DNA from: Bacillota bacterium
GTDB lineage: Bacteria; Bacillota; Clostridia; Lachnospirales; Lachnospiraceae
Assembly: GCA_023413555.1 (NCBI GenBank)
Contig: JAEZPG010000071.1
Coordinates: 1-5,731, forward strand
DNA: 5,731 nucleotides
Reading direction: 5' to 3'
Shown here: positions 1 to 5,720 of the stretch, in pieces
How the letters are laid out: every line of letters begins with the position of its first letter
Numbering within the stretch: position 1 is the stretch's first letter
Notes under the pieces: generated by a model
Databases searched by the model: none
Told to the model about the DNA's origin: nothing
The model's input: only the letters and a program-made list of their open reading frames with translations
Program-made: the position numbers and the translations under genes

Positions 1-1
1 T

Positions 2-64
2 GACGTCGAGATCAATAAAATTAACTATGAAATTTCCTCAACAAAAATAGAGAGGAGAGACTAA
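2..64 (+). CDS. C-terminal tail of an upstream gene (partial, unidentified)
   Basis: One frame is open from the first bases of the window to a TAA at 62-64, giving about 20 residues ending ...SSTKIERRD. The stop codon is immediately followed by the ATG of citrate synthase, and the citrate synthase ribosome binding site lies inside its last codons. This is the usual layout of translationally coupled operon genes, which is the main reason to believe the frame is coding. The fragment is too short to identify. An aconitase or isocitrate dehydrogenase would make sense beside citrate synthase, but nothing in the peptide shows it. A second frame is also open until a TAG at 47-49, so the call is moderate. 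Confidence 0.45.
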   Translation, partial: DVEINKINYEISSTKIERRD

Positions 65-1429
65 ATGACAGAAAGCAATCTATTAAACACATCTGAAGCA
101 ATAAAAAAGATGTCACAGCAATGTGTGAATACGTTTACGATTAACCCAGAGCTTTATACCAAATATGATGTAAAAAGAGGGCTTCGTGACATAAGTGGTA
201 AAGGTGTTCTTACTGGACTTACTGAGATTAGCGAAATTCGTTCCTATACCATCGTTGACAACGATTTGATTCCTTGTGAAGGTAAATTGTTTTATCAGGG
301 GGTAGATGTGGAGGATATCATAGCTGGTTTTATTAAGGAGAAGAGGTTTGGATTTGAAGAGACAGTATATCTTCTTTTATTTGGGAAGTTGCCAACTCCA
401 AATGAACTAAATCAGCTTTCTGATATGCTTTCTCAATATAGGGAACTTCCTACCAGTTTTGTTCGAGATATTATCTTAAAGGCTCCAAGCCGAGACATGA
501 TGAATACCTTGGCAAGAAGTGTTTTAACTTTATATTCCTATGATGACATGGCAGATGATTGTTCCGTTGATAATGTTCTGCGTCAATGTCTTCAGTTAAT
601 TGCATTATTCCCATTGTTATCTGTTTATGGATATCAGGCATACAGTCACTATCATGATGGAAATAGTTTGTTTATACATAGTCCAAAACCAGAACTATCT
701 ACGGCAGAGAATATTCTCCACATTCTAAGACCAGACAGCAAATTTACAGCATTAGAAGCTCAGATTCTAGATATTGCCTTAGTTTTGCATGCAGAACATG
801 GTGGAGGTAATAACTCCAGTTTTACTACCCATGTGGTTTCCAGTTCTGGTACAGATACCTATTCTGTTGTTGCAGCCAGCCTAGGTTCTTTAAAGGGACC
901 TCGCCACGGTGGTGCTAATATTAAAGTTGTCCGGATGTTTGAGGATATGAAGCAAAAGGTGAAAGATTGGAATAGTGAAGAGGAAGTTCGTCAGTATCTG
1001 TTAGATTTACTTCATAAGAAAGCTTTTGATAAAGCTGGGTTAATATATGGTATGGGGCATGCAGTATATTCTATTTCAGATCCAAGAGCCAAGGTGTTCC
1101 AAGGATTTGTAAAGAGCCTATCCATTGAAAAGGGTAAGGAAGATGAATTTGCTCTATACTCAATGGTAGAACGTCTTGCTCCACAGGTGATTGCAGAAGA
1201 ACGTAAGATATATAAAGGTGTTAGCGCCAACGTAGACTTTTACAGTGGTTTTGTATATAGCATGTTGGGACTTCCGATTGAATTATATACCCCAATCTTT
1301 GCTATTGCAAGAATTGCAGGTTGGAGTGCTCACAGACTAGAGGAAATTATTAATAACGGTAAGATTATTCGTCCCGCTTATAAGAGCGTATCGACCCACA
1401 AAGAATATGTACCGTTAAATGAGCGCTAG
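65..1429 (+). CDS. gltA: Citrate synthase (Si-type, clostridial branch)
   Basis: This enzyme condenses acetyl-CoA with oxaloacetate to citrate in the cytoplasm, the entry step to 2-oxoglutarate and glutamate in anaerobes with a partial TCA cycle. The 454-aa protein has the family's key sites: LHAEHGGGN at residues 241-249 (H245 matches E. coli H229), GPRHGGAN at 278-285 (catalytic H281), GMGHAVYSISDPRAK at 329-343 (catalytic H332), NVDFYSG at 389-395 (catalytic D391), and the arginine-containing ARIAGWSAHR at 415-424. It is somewhat longer than the roughly 370-430 aa typical of the family because of an N-terminal extension of about 50 residues. The start is supported by AGGAG at 53-57, 7 nt before the ATG. 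It follows the upstream gene with no gap, and a terminator lies 27 nt after the stop. A 2-methylcitrate synthase activity cannot be excluded from sequence alone, but no other prp gene is visible. Confidence 0.95.
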   Translation: MTESNLLNTSEAIKKMSQQCVNTFTINPELYTKYDVKRGLRDISGKGVLTGLTEISEIRSYTIVDNDLIPCEGKLFYQGVDVEDIIAGFIKEKRFGFEETVYLLLFGKLPTPNELNQLSDMLSQYRELPTSFVRDIILKAPSRDMMNTLARSVLTLYSYDDMADDCSVDNVLRQCLQLIALFPLLSVYGYQAYSHYHDGNSLFIHSPKPELSTAENILHILRPDSKFTALEAQILDIALVLHAEHGGGNNSSFTTHVVSSSGTDTYSVVAASLGSLKGPRHGGANIKVVRMFEDMKQKVKDWNSEEEVRQYLLDLLHKKAFDKAGLIYGMGHAVYSISDPRAKVFQGFVKSLSIEKGKEDEFALYSMVERLAPQVIAEERKIYKGVSANVDFYSGFVYSMLGLPIELYTPIFAIARIAGWSAHRLEEIINNGKIIRPAYKSVSTHKEYVPLNER

Positions 1430-1456
1430 GGAAAGGTTTCTCATATAAACTATAGA

Positions 1457-1501
1457 ATACCTAAAGGATAGGATATTTCCATCCTTTAGGTATCTTTTTT
1501 T
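1457..1501 (+). terminator. Rho-independent terminator after citrate synthase
   Basis: A perfect 13-bp stem pairs ATACCTAAAGGAT (1457-1469) with ATCCTTTAGGTAT (1481-1493). It can extend inward by GGA (1471-1473) with TCC (1478-1480), past one bulged A, to a 4-nt loop. A run of seven T follows (1495-1501). It lies 27 nt after the citrate synthase stop codon and separates this unit from the birA operon. Confidence 0.93.
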
Positions 1502-1510
1502 AATAAATTG

Positions 1511-1519
1511 TGTTATAAT
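1511..1519 (+). promoter_or_regulatory. Extended -10 promoter for the birA operon
   Basis: TGT directly before a perfect TATAAT (1514-1519) forms an extended -10 element, which predicts transcription starting near 1526 and a 5' leader of about 40 nt before birA. The matching -35 position at 17-nt spacing (1491-1496) falls in the terminator tail and is poor. The promoter would therefore depend on the extended -10. It is the only good promoter seen between the terminator and birA, and I saw no operator-like dyad overlapping it. Confidence 0.65.
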
Positions 1520-1555
1520 CATAGAACATATTAGGGAAAATGATTACAAAAATAT

Positions 1556-1561
1556 AAAGGA
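1556..1561 (+). promoter_or_regulatory. Ribosome binding site that bears on the birA start
   Basis: AAAGGA at 1556-1561 is only 2 nt from the ATG at 1564 but 8 nt from the in-frame ATG at 1570. Normal spacing therefore favours 1570 (protein beginning MKEKILEM) as the real start, which removes two residues from the longest frame. Confidence 0.6.
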
Positions 1562-1563
1562 AT

Positions 1564-2544
1564 ATGAAGATGAAAGAAAAGATACTTGAGATGTTAAGAA
1601 GGCAGGAAGATTATGTGTCGGGCCAGCAGATGTGTCAGGAGTTAGGAGTAAGCAGAACTGCTGTTTGGAAGGCAATAAATCAGCTGAAGGCGGAAGGCTA
1701 TGTAATAGAGGCGATTTCTAATAAAGGATATGCCTTAAGAGAAAGTCCGGATACCATTACAGAATATGAACTTCAAAGCCTTATACCAAATGATTCACTA
1801 GTTAGTAAAATTATTTCCTACAAGGAGTTGGATTCTACCAATAATAAGGCCAAAGAAATTGCTTGTGATCATGAAGAAAATATATTACTTATCGCTGAAA
1901 GACAACTAGCAGGGAGAGGTAGTAAAGGTCGTAGTTGGTATGCCCCAGAGGGGGATGGAATCTGGATGTCCTTGTTGTTGCATCCTAGTATTGTTCCTAA
2001 TCATGCTTCAAGACTTACGCTAATTGCTGCTTTATCTGTAGTAAAAGCAATCGAAGAGGAAAGTGGTTTAAACCCCAAAATAAAATGGCCTAATGATGTA
2101 TTGTTAAATGATAAAAAGGTTTGTGGTATACTAACTGAGATGAGTAGTGAGATGGACTATATTCATTATGTTATTATAGGAATTGGTATCAATGTGCATA
2201 CAAAAGAATTTCCGGAAGATTTAAAGAAGAGGACCACCTCTATTGCTCTTGAAGGAAAGATAATAAAGAGAAGTCGTTTAATCTGTAAGCTTGTAGAGCA
2301 TTTTAATAGATATTATAAAGTTTTTTTAGAAACAGAGGATTTATCTGCTTTTACCAGTGAATATAATGAGCTACTGGTCCATAAGGACAAGAGTATTCAG
2401 GTTGTTTCAATAAATTCAAAAAAAGAAGGAATTGCTAGGGGTATTGATGCTACGGGAAGTCTGTTATTAGAATTGCCGGATGGAAGGGTACAACCCATAA
2501 TTTCTGGAGAAGTATCCGTAAGAGGGCTTCAGGGATACATTTAG
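1564..2544 (+). CDS. birA: Bifunctional biotin-[acetyl-CoA-carboxylase] ligase / biotin repressor
   Basis: This protein makes biotinyl-5'-AMP from biotin and ATP and transfers biotin to the lysine of biotin carrier domains. The helix-turn-helix form can also repress biotin synthesis and uptake genes. Three parts are visible in the 326 aa. An N-terminal winged helix (about 5-60) carries SRTAVWKAINQLKAEGY. The catalytic domain (about 85-250) has STN at 91-93, the nucleotide loop GRGSKGRSW at 117-125, KWPNDVLL at 174-181, K185 in KVCGIL (matching E. coli K183) and GIGIN at 206-210. A C-terminal SH3-like domain (about 275-320) completes it. The length is about that of B. subtilis BirA, so the DNA-binding half is intact and regulation is likely. 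The ribosome binding site fits the ATG at 1570 better than 1564. It is the first gene of a five-gene operon, and the next gene starts 31 nt downstream. Confidence 0.96.
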   Translation: MKMKEKILEMLRRQEDYVSGQQMCQELGVSRTAVWKAINQLKAEGYVIEAISNKGYALRESPDTITEYELQSLIPNDSLVSKIISYKELDSTNNKAKEIACDHEENILLIAERQLAGRGSKGRSWYAPEGDGIWMSLLLHPSIVPNHASRLTLIAALSVVKAIEEESGLNPKIKWPNDVLLNDKKVCGILTEMSSEMDYIHYVIIGIGINVHTKEFPEDLKKRTTSIALEGKIIKRSRLICKLVEHFNRYYKVFLETEDLSAFTSEYNELLVHKDKSIQVVSINSKKEGIARGIDATGSLLLELPDGRVQPIISGEVSVRGLQGYI

Positions 2545-2575
2545 AAGTATAGTGAAAGAATAGAAAGGAAAGAGT

Positions 2576-2929
2576 ATGGAACAGGAAAGCTTGGTATTAT
2601 GTGCATCCAGTTCATATGAACAAAAATATTATTTGAATGAAATATTCTCCAGACTGCCGGAGGCGGTAAAAGAGGAGTTACAGATTATGTGTGTACTCTT
2701 TACAGAAGATGTTGGAGGTATTCTCACACTGAGGTTTGATGAGGATGGCAGTTTATTATTTGAAGTATCCTCTGATGAAGGTGATTTACTTTTTGATGAG
2801 GTGGGCAGCATACTTAAGGTAAAGGAATTACAGCGTACCAAGTATGAACTGTTAGAAGCTTTGGAACTTTACTACCAGGTATTTATTTGTAAGAAAGATA
2901 TTCCCACTTCTCTAAGTGGAGATATATAA
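2576..2929 (+). CDS. Conserved small hypothetical protein (possibly DUF6145 family)
   Basis: This 117-aa soluble acidic protein has no signal peptide, membrane segment or catalytic motif that I recognise. The N-terminal half contains YEQKYYLNEIFSRLPEAVKEEL (residues 14-35), which looks helical, followed by an alternating beta-type stretch rich in Asp, Glu and Gly (about 36-80). A helical C-terminal part, ELQRTKYELLEALELYYQVF, spans about 84-103. From memory it resembles the small hypothetical proteins found between birA and coaX in Lachnospiraceae, possibly DUF6145; that assignment is recall, not a search. AAAGGA at 2564-2569, 6 nt before the ATG, supports the start. Position inside a tight operon, good ribosome binding site and matching codon use all argue that it is a real gene. 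Its function is unknown. Confidence 0.85.
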   Translation: MEQESLVLCASSSYEQKYYLNEIFSRLPEAVKEELQIMCVLFTEDVGGILTLRFDEDGSLLFEVSSDEGDLLFDEVGSILKVKELQRTKYELLEALELYYQVFICKKDIPTSLSGDI

Positions 2930-2957
2930 ATATAAAAAAGAAAGGGAGTAGGTTATT

Positions 2958-3272
2958 ATGGTACGTCATATTGTGATGTTTGAATTTCAGAAGGAAGCAG
3001 AAGGGAAAAGTGCATTACAGAATGCTGTAATTGCAAGAGACAGGCTGTATGCTTTGGTGGACAAGATTCCAGTTATTCGTCGTATGGAGATAGGAATCAA
3101 CGATGGTGAGGCGGATGAAACAAACTATACCTTATGTCTGACTGTTGATTTTGACAATTTTGACGACTTGCAGACATACTCTCTTCACCCAGATCATTTG
3201 GAGGTTGGAGCATTCATTGGAAGGGTGCGTCTAAGTCGTGCCTGTGTAGATTATACGATGGATGAAGGATAA
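2958..3272 (+). CDS. Dabb-domain (stress-responsive alpha/beta barrel) protein
   Basis: The 104-aa protein is a single Dabb domain (the PF07876 type of dimeric ferredoxin-like alpha/beta barrel). Visible hallmarks are the first strand MVRHIVMFEF (1-10), a helix about 18-35, the strand KIPVIRRMEIGIN (36-48), YTLCLTVDFDNFDDLQTY (57-74), the conserved HPDH (77-80), a helix LEVGAFI, and a last strand ACVDYTMDE. The full domain is present. Members are cytoplasmic homodimers with varied and mostly unassigned roles, some stress-induced and a few enzymes in polyketide cyclisation; none of these can be assigned here. AGGGAG at 2943-2948, 9 nt upstream, supports the start. It lies 28 nt after the small hypothetical gene and 14 nt before coaX, so it is almost surely co-transcribed with both. 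Confidence 0.9.
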   Translation: MVRHIVMFEFQKEAEGKSALQNAVIARDRLYALVDKIPVIRRMEIGINDGEADETNYTLCLTVDFDNFDDLQTYSLHPDHLEVGAFIGRVRLSRACVDYTMDEG

Positions 3273-3286
3273 GTGAGGAGTAGGAC

Positions 3287-4063
3287 ATGTTACTGGTTGT
3301 AGATATTGATAATACTAATTTTACCTTTGGCGTATTTCAGGAAAATGAACTTAAGCTGACCCTTCGTATGACAACAAAGATTCCAAGAACTTCAGATGAA
3401 TATGGAATTTTTATCTGTGAGGTCCTTAAAAACCAAGGACATAAAGTAGAGGAGATTGAGGATGTCATTATTTCCTCAGTGGTTCCTAATGTTATGTATT
3501 CCTTCCAGCATGCTATAATGAATTATTTTAACCGCAAGCCAATTATAGTAGGAGCAGGGACAAAGACTGGAATCAAAGTAAAAACGGCCAATCCAAAAGA
3601 AGTAGGTCCGGACAGAATTGTAGATGCTGTAGCAGCCTTTAATCTGTATGGTGGACCGGTTCTTGTAATTGATTTTGGTACGGCGACTACCTATGATTTA
3701 ATTACAGAAGATGGAACATTTGAGGTGGGTGTTACAAGCCCGGGAATTCGCATTAGTGCCAATGCCTTGTGGAAAAATACGGCTTCTCTTCCTGAGATTG
3801 AGATAAAGAAACCTAAAACAATCTTAGCAAGAGATACAGTAACTAGTATGCAGGCAGGACTTGTTTATGGATACATTGGACAGACGGAATATATTATTCG
3901 TAGAATGCGGGAAGAGTCCGGTTTGAAGGATATGAAGGTAGTAGCTACCGGAGGATTAGGTAACATTATTGCCTCCGAACTGCCATGCATCAATGTATAT
4001 GACCCACAACTTACATTAAAGGGATTAAACATTATTTATAAAAAATATAAAGGAATTATATAA
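3287..4063 (+). CDS. coaX: Type III pantothenate kinase
   Basis: CoaX phosphorylates pantothenate to 4'-phosphopantothenate, the first step of coenzyme A synthesis, and is known to need a monovalent cation and to escape feedback by CoA. The 258-aa length is normal. Recognisable motifs are the N-terminal phosphate motif (residues 6-10, here DIDNT instead of the usual DxGNT), RTSDEYG at 34-40, GPDR at 107-110 with the catalytic aspartate D109, DFGTATT at 129-135, the PG of the pantothenate-site loop at 152-153, MQAGLVYGY at 188-196 and the adenosine-site TGGL at 221-224. Two glycines usual in the family are changed: G8 is Asp, and the first G of GGxIxPG is Val (147). The reading frame is otherwise intact. 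GAGGAG at 3275-3280, 6 nt before the ATG, sets the start. dusB begins 8 nt after the stop, so the two are likely translationally coupled. Confidence 0.94.
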   Translation: MLLVVDIDNTNFTFGVFQENELKLTLRMTTKIPRTSDEYGIFICEVLKNQGHKVEEIEDVIISSVVPNVMYSFQHAIMNYFNRKPIIVGAGTKTGIKVKTANPKEVGPDRIVDAVAAFNLYGGPVLVIDFGTATTYDLITEDGTFEVGVTSPGIRISANALWKNTASLPEIEIKKPKTILARDTVTSMQAGLVYGYIGQTEYIIRRMREESGLKDMKVVATGGLGNIIASELPCINVYDPQLTLKGLNIIYKKYKGII

Positions 4064-4071
4064 GGAATTTT

Positions 4072-5058
4072 ATGAGTGTACAAGTAGGAAACGTGATGAT
4101 TAAGGGGAATCTGATTCTGGCTCCAATGGCCGGAGTGACCGATCTCCCTTTTCGTCTGTTATGTAAGGAGATGGGTGCTGATCTAATCTACACAGAGATG
4201 GTCAGTGCCAAAGGAATCTATTATGACAATAAGAATACAGAAGGTCTTTTACAAGTCATGGAGGAGGAGAGGCCTGTAAGCCTTCAGTTATTTGGTTCAG
4301 ATCCGGAATTAATGGCTGAGATGGCAAAAAAGATTGAATACCGTAACTTCGACATCCTGGATATTAATATGGGATGTCCCGTGCCAAAGGTAGTGAATAA
4401 CGGAGAAGGCTCTGCTCTTATGAAAAATCCTAAGCAGATTGGGAAAATTGTCCGTGCGGTAAGCCAAGCTATAGATAAACCGTTAAGTGTAAAAATTCGT
4501 AAAGGTTTCTCTAATGAGGAGTGTAATGCGGTAGAGGTAGCCAAGATTATTGAAGACAATGGTGCAGCAGCTGTGGCTATTCATGGACGAAGCCGAGAAC
4601 AGTATTATAGCGGTAAATCAGATTGGGATGTGATTGCTAGGGTTAAGGAAGCGGTATCTATCCCGGTATTTGGTAATGGTGATGTAACCTCTCCGGAGAC
4701 TGCGAAGCAACTATTAGACCATACAGGTTGTGATGGTATTATGATTGCCAGAGGAGTGAGGGGAAATCCATGGTTATTTACACAGATTAAAACCTATCTT
4801 CAGACAGGAGAACACTTACCAAAGCCTTCGATAAAGGAAGTAGCTGACATGATTAAGCGCCATGGTAGGCTTCAGGTGCAGTTCAAGGGAGAATATCTAG
4901 GTATACGAGAAATGCGCAAGCATGTAGCTTGGTACACAGCTGGATATCCGGATTCTGCGCGTCTTAGAAGTATGGTAAATGAAGTGGACACTCTAGAGTC
5001 ATTAGACTACCTCTTGGATTCTTATCTGGAGCGGTGTCGACAATTATTTGGAAATTAA
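4072..5058 (+). CDS. dusB: tRNA-dihydrouridine synthase (DusB-like)
   Basis: This FMN enzyme reduces uridine to dihydrouridine in the tRNA D-loop with NADPH. The 328-aa protein has a TIM barrel and a helical C-terminal domain. FMN and substrate motifs are APMAGVTDLPFR (17-28), the family signature LDINMGCP (96-103) with catalytic C102 and the following KVVNNGEGSALM, K141 in SVKIRKGF, H171 in AIHGR, and GNGDV (201-205), followed by MIARGVRGNPW (224-234). The helical tail contains GIREMRKHVAWY (277-288). Length and motif order fit the bacterial DusB group; the exact tRNA position (U17 in E. coli DusB) is inferred. The ribosome binding site AAGGA (4062-4066) overlaps the coaX stop codon and is 5 nt from the ATG. 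It is the last gene of the operon in view, and I found no clear terminator directly after it. Confidence 0.95.
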   Translation: MSVQVGNVMIKGNLILAPMAGVTDLPFRLLCKEMGADLIYTEMVSAKGIYYDNKNTEGLLQVMEEERPVSLQLFGSDPELMAEMAKKIEYRNFDILDINMGCPVPKVVNNGEGSALMKNPKQIGKIVRAVSQAIDKPLSVKIRKGFSNEECNAVEVAKIIEDNGAAAVAIHGRSREQYYSGKSDWDVIARVKEAVSIPVFGNGDVTSPETAKQLLDHTGCDGIMIARGVRGNPWLFTQIKTYLQTGEHLPKPSIKEVADMIKRHGRLQVQFKGEYLGIREMRKHVAWYTAGYPDSARLRSMVNEVDTLESLDYLLDSYLERCRQLFGN

Positions 5059-5124
5059 ATTATTATTAAACAAATTGAAATATATTATTACAATTACGAG
5101 CAGAGTGTGTAATGAATGAACACC

Positions 5125-5230
5125 TTGTTCCGCTTCATCGGATATTCGGTGGAAAAGAGGAACGACTGAATCGGTTAAAGTTAACGTCCAGCATGTGCCT
5201 AGGTTCTTTCGATACGGGCTATCACACATG
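5125..5230 (+). ncRNA. Candidate structured RNA element (unknown family)
   Basis: Nested pairing is visible. TTGTTCC (5125-5131) pairs with GGAACGA (5159-5165). Inside it TTCATCG (5134-5140) pairs with CGGTGGA (5147-5153) around a 6-nt loop, 7 bp each with several G-U pairs. Further on, CATGTG (5192-5197) pairs with CACATG (5225-5230) around a 27-nt loop. The block is visibly richer in G and C than its flanks. G-U pairs suggest the plus strand is the RNA, but no known riboswitch, 6S, SRP, tmRNA or RNase P core was recognised. It could be part of the dusB 3' UTR, a separate RNA, or the 5' remnant of a group II intron. Confidence 0.3.
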
Positions 5231-5460
5231 TTAATGGATACTACAGATTATGAAGGAATCTTTCCAATCTTTTATAACTATCATATTAGATATTTTAATT
5301 TAGGAATTCTTAATACTATTGGCAATGACCTGGTGGAGGTTGATCATACTCTCGGAATTTGGTTCAGCAGCCAAGTACATTGCCAATTCAATTCTAGAAG
5401 TTTTCCATGTGCCCTACTGATCTATTTTCCCGAAAGAGTATTTTCTGTGCCTCAATTCCT

Positions 5461-5487
5461 ACAGTAACTACATGTGATTGTTACTGT
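5461..5487. repeat. Perfect 8-bp inverted repeat
   Basis: ACAGTAAC (5461-5468) and GTTACTGT (5480-5487) are exact reverse complements around an 11-nt spacer. Only a short TTTC follows, so it is at best a weak terminator. It sits 17 nt before the small ORF at 5505 and could equally be a protein-binding dyad or an RNA hairpin in a leader. Confidence 0.5.
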
Positions 5488-5504
5488 TTCAGAAGGACTT
5501 AAGG

Positions 5505-5606
5505 ATGAATATGGTACAACGAGTGAGAGACTGCAAAGATGCACGGCTTTTTATAGAATTTGAAGAAGGAATGCCAAAGTACTTAAAAATTCTGACTGTA
5601 TTATAA
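5505..5606 (+). CDS. Very small ORF, possible gene or gene fragment
   Basis: A 33-codon frame starts with ATG at 5505, with AGAAGGA (5491-5497) 7 nt upstream, and ends at TAA (5604-5606). A second in-frame ATG at 5511 has AAGGA at a 5-nt spacing. The peptide is mixed charged and hydrophobic (FIEFEEGMPKYLKILTVL at residues 16-33) and looks more protein-like than the surrounding frames, but I recognise no family. It may be a real small protein, the surviving end of a decayed gene, or chance. Confidence 0.22.
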   Translation: MNMVQRVRDCKDARLFIEFEEGMPKYLKILTVL

Positions 5607-5691
5607 TGTTAACAGATTTACCAAAGTAATGTGTAAATTTAAAAATCTATTATTCAATAGTACCAAAAATATATTTTATGTAAAAAATTTG

Positions 5692-5720
5692 TTGCATTTT
5701 AAAAGTAAAACGTATATTAT
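5692..5720 (+). promoter_or_regulatory. Sigma-A-type promoter pointing out of the window
   Basis: TTGCAT (5692-5697) and TATTAT (5715-5720) are separated by exactly 17 nt in very AT-rich DNA, close to the TTGACA/TATAAT consensus. Transcription would start near 5727 and run rightwards, presumably to a gene beyond the window. AT-rich DNA gives chance matches, so confidence is moderate. Confidence 0.45.

Noticed and set aside
65..1429. Re-type citrate synthase, known in some clostridia
   Set aside because: Re-citrate synthase is related to isopropylmalate synthase; this protein has the Si-type H, H, D catalytic set.
1502..1563. BirA operator for autoregulation before birA
   Set aside because: No long dyad of the kind expected for a BirA site was found between the terminator and the start codon.
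4284..4559. A minus-strand frame inside dusB
   Set aside because: It is antisense to a clearly conserved enzyme core, so it is a shadow frame. The same applies to the minus-strand frames at 1012-1230 and 2629-2841.
5059..5100. Terminator for dusB
   Set aside because: Only a 5-bp AATTG/CAATT pairing without a T run is visible, which is too weak to call.
5044..5229. A 61-codon minus-strand frame overlapping the end of dusB
   Set aside because: It runs into the dusB coding end and reads through the structured block, with no recognisable motif and no ribosome binding site that I could see.
5112..5234. A 40-codon plus-strand ORF with a Ser/Thr/Cys-rich end that could pass for a peptide-natural-product precursor
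   Set aside because: There is no good ribosome binding site, the leader part is basic and unlike known leaders, no modification enzyme or transporter is nearby, and it overlaps the stem structures.
5120..5467. A long open plus-strand frame with a GTG at 5195
   Set aside because: It has no ribosome binding site and resembles no protein family. The aromatic-rich composition looks like chance or antisense coding, and its only internal start candidates are poorly placed.
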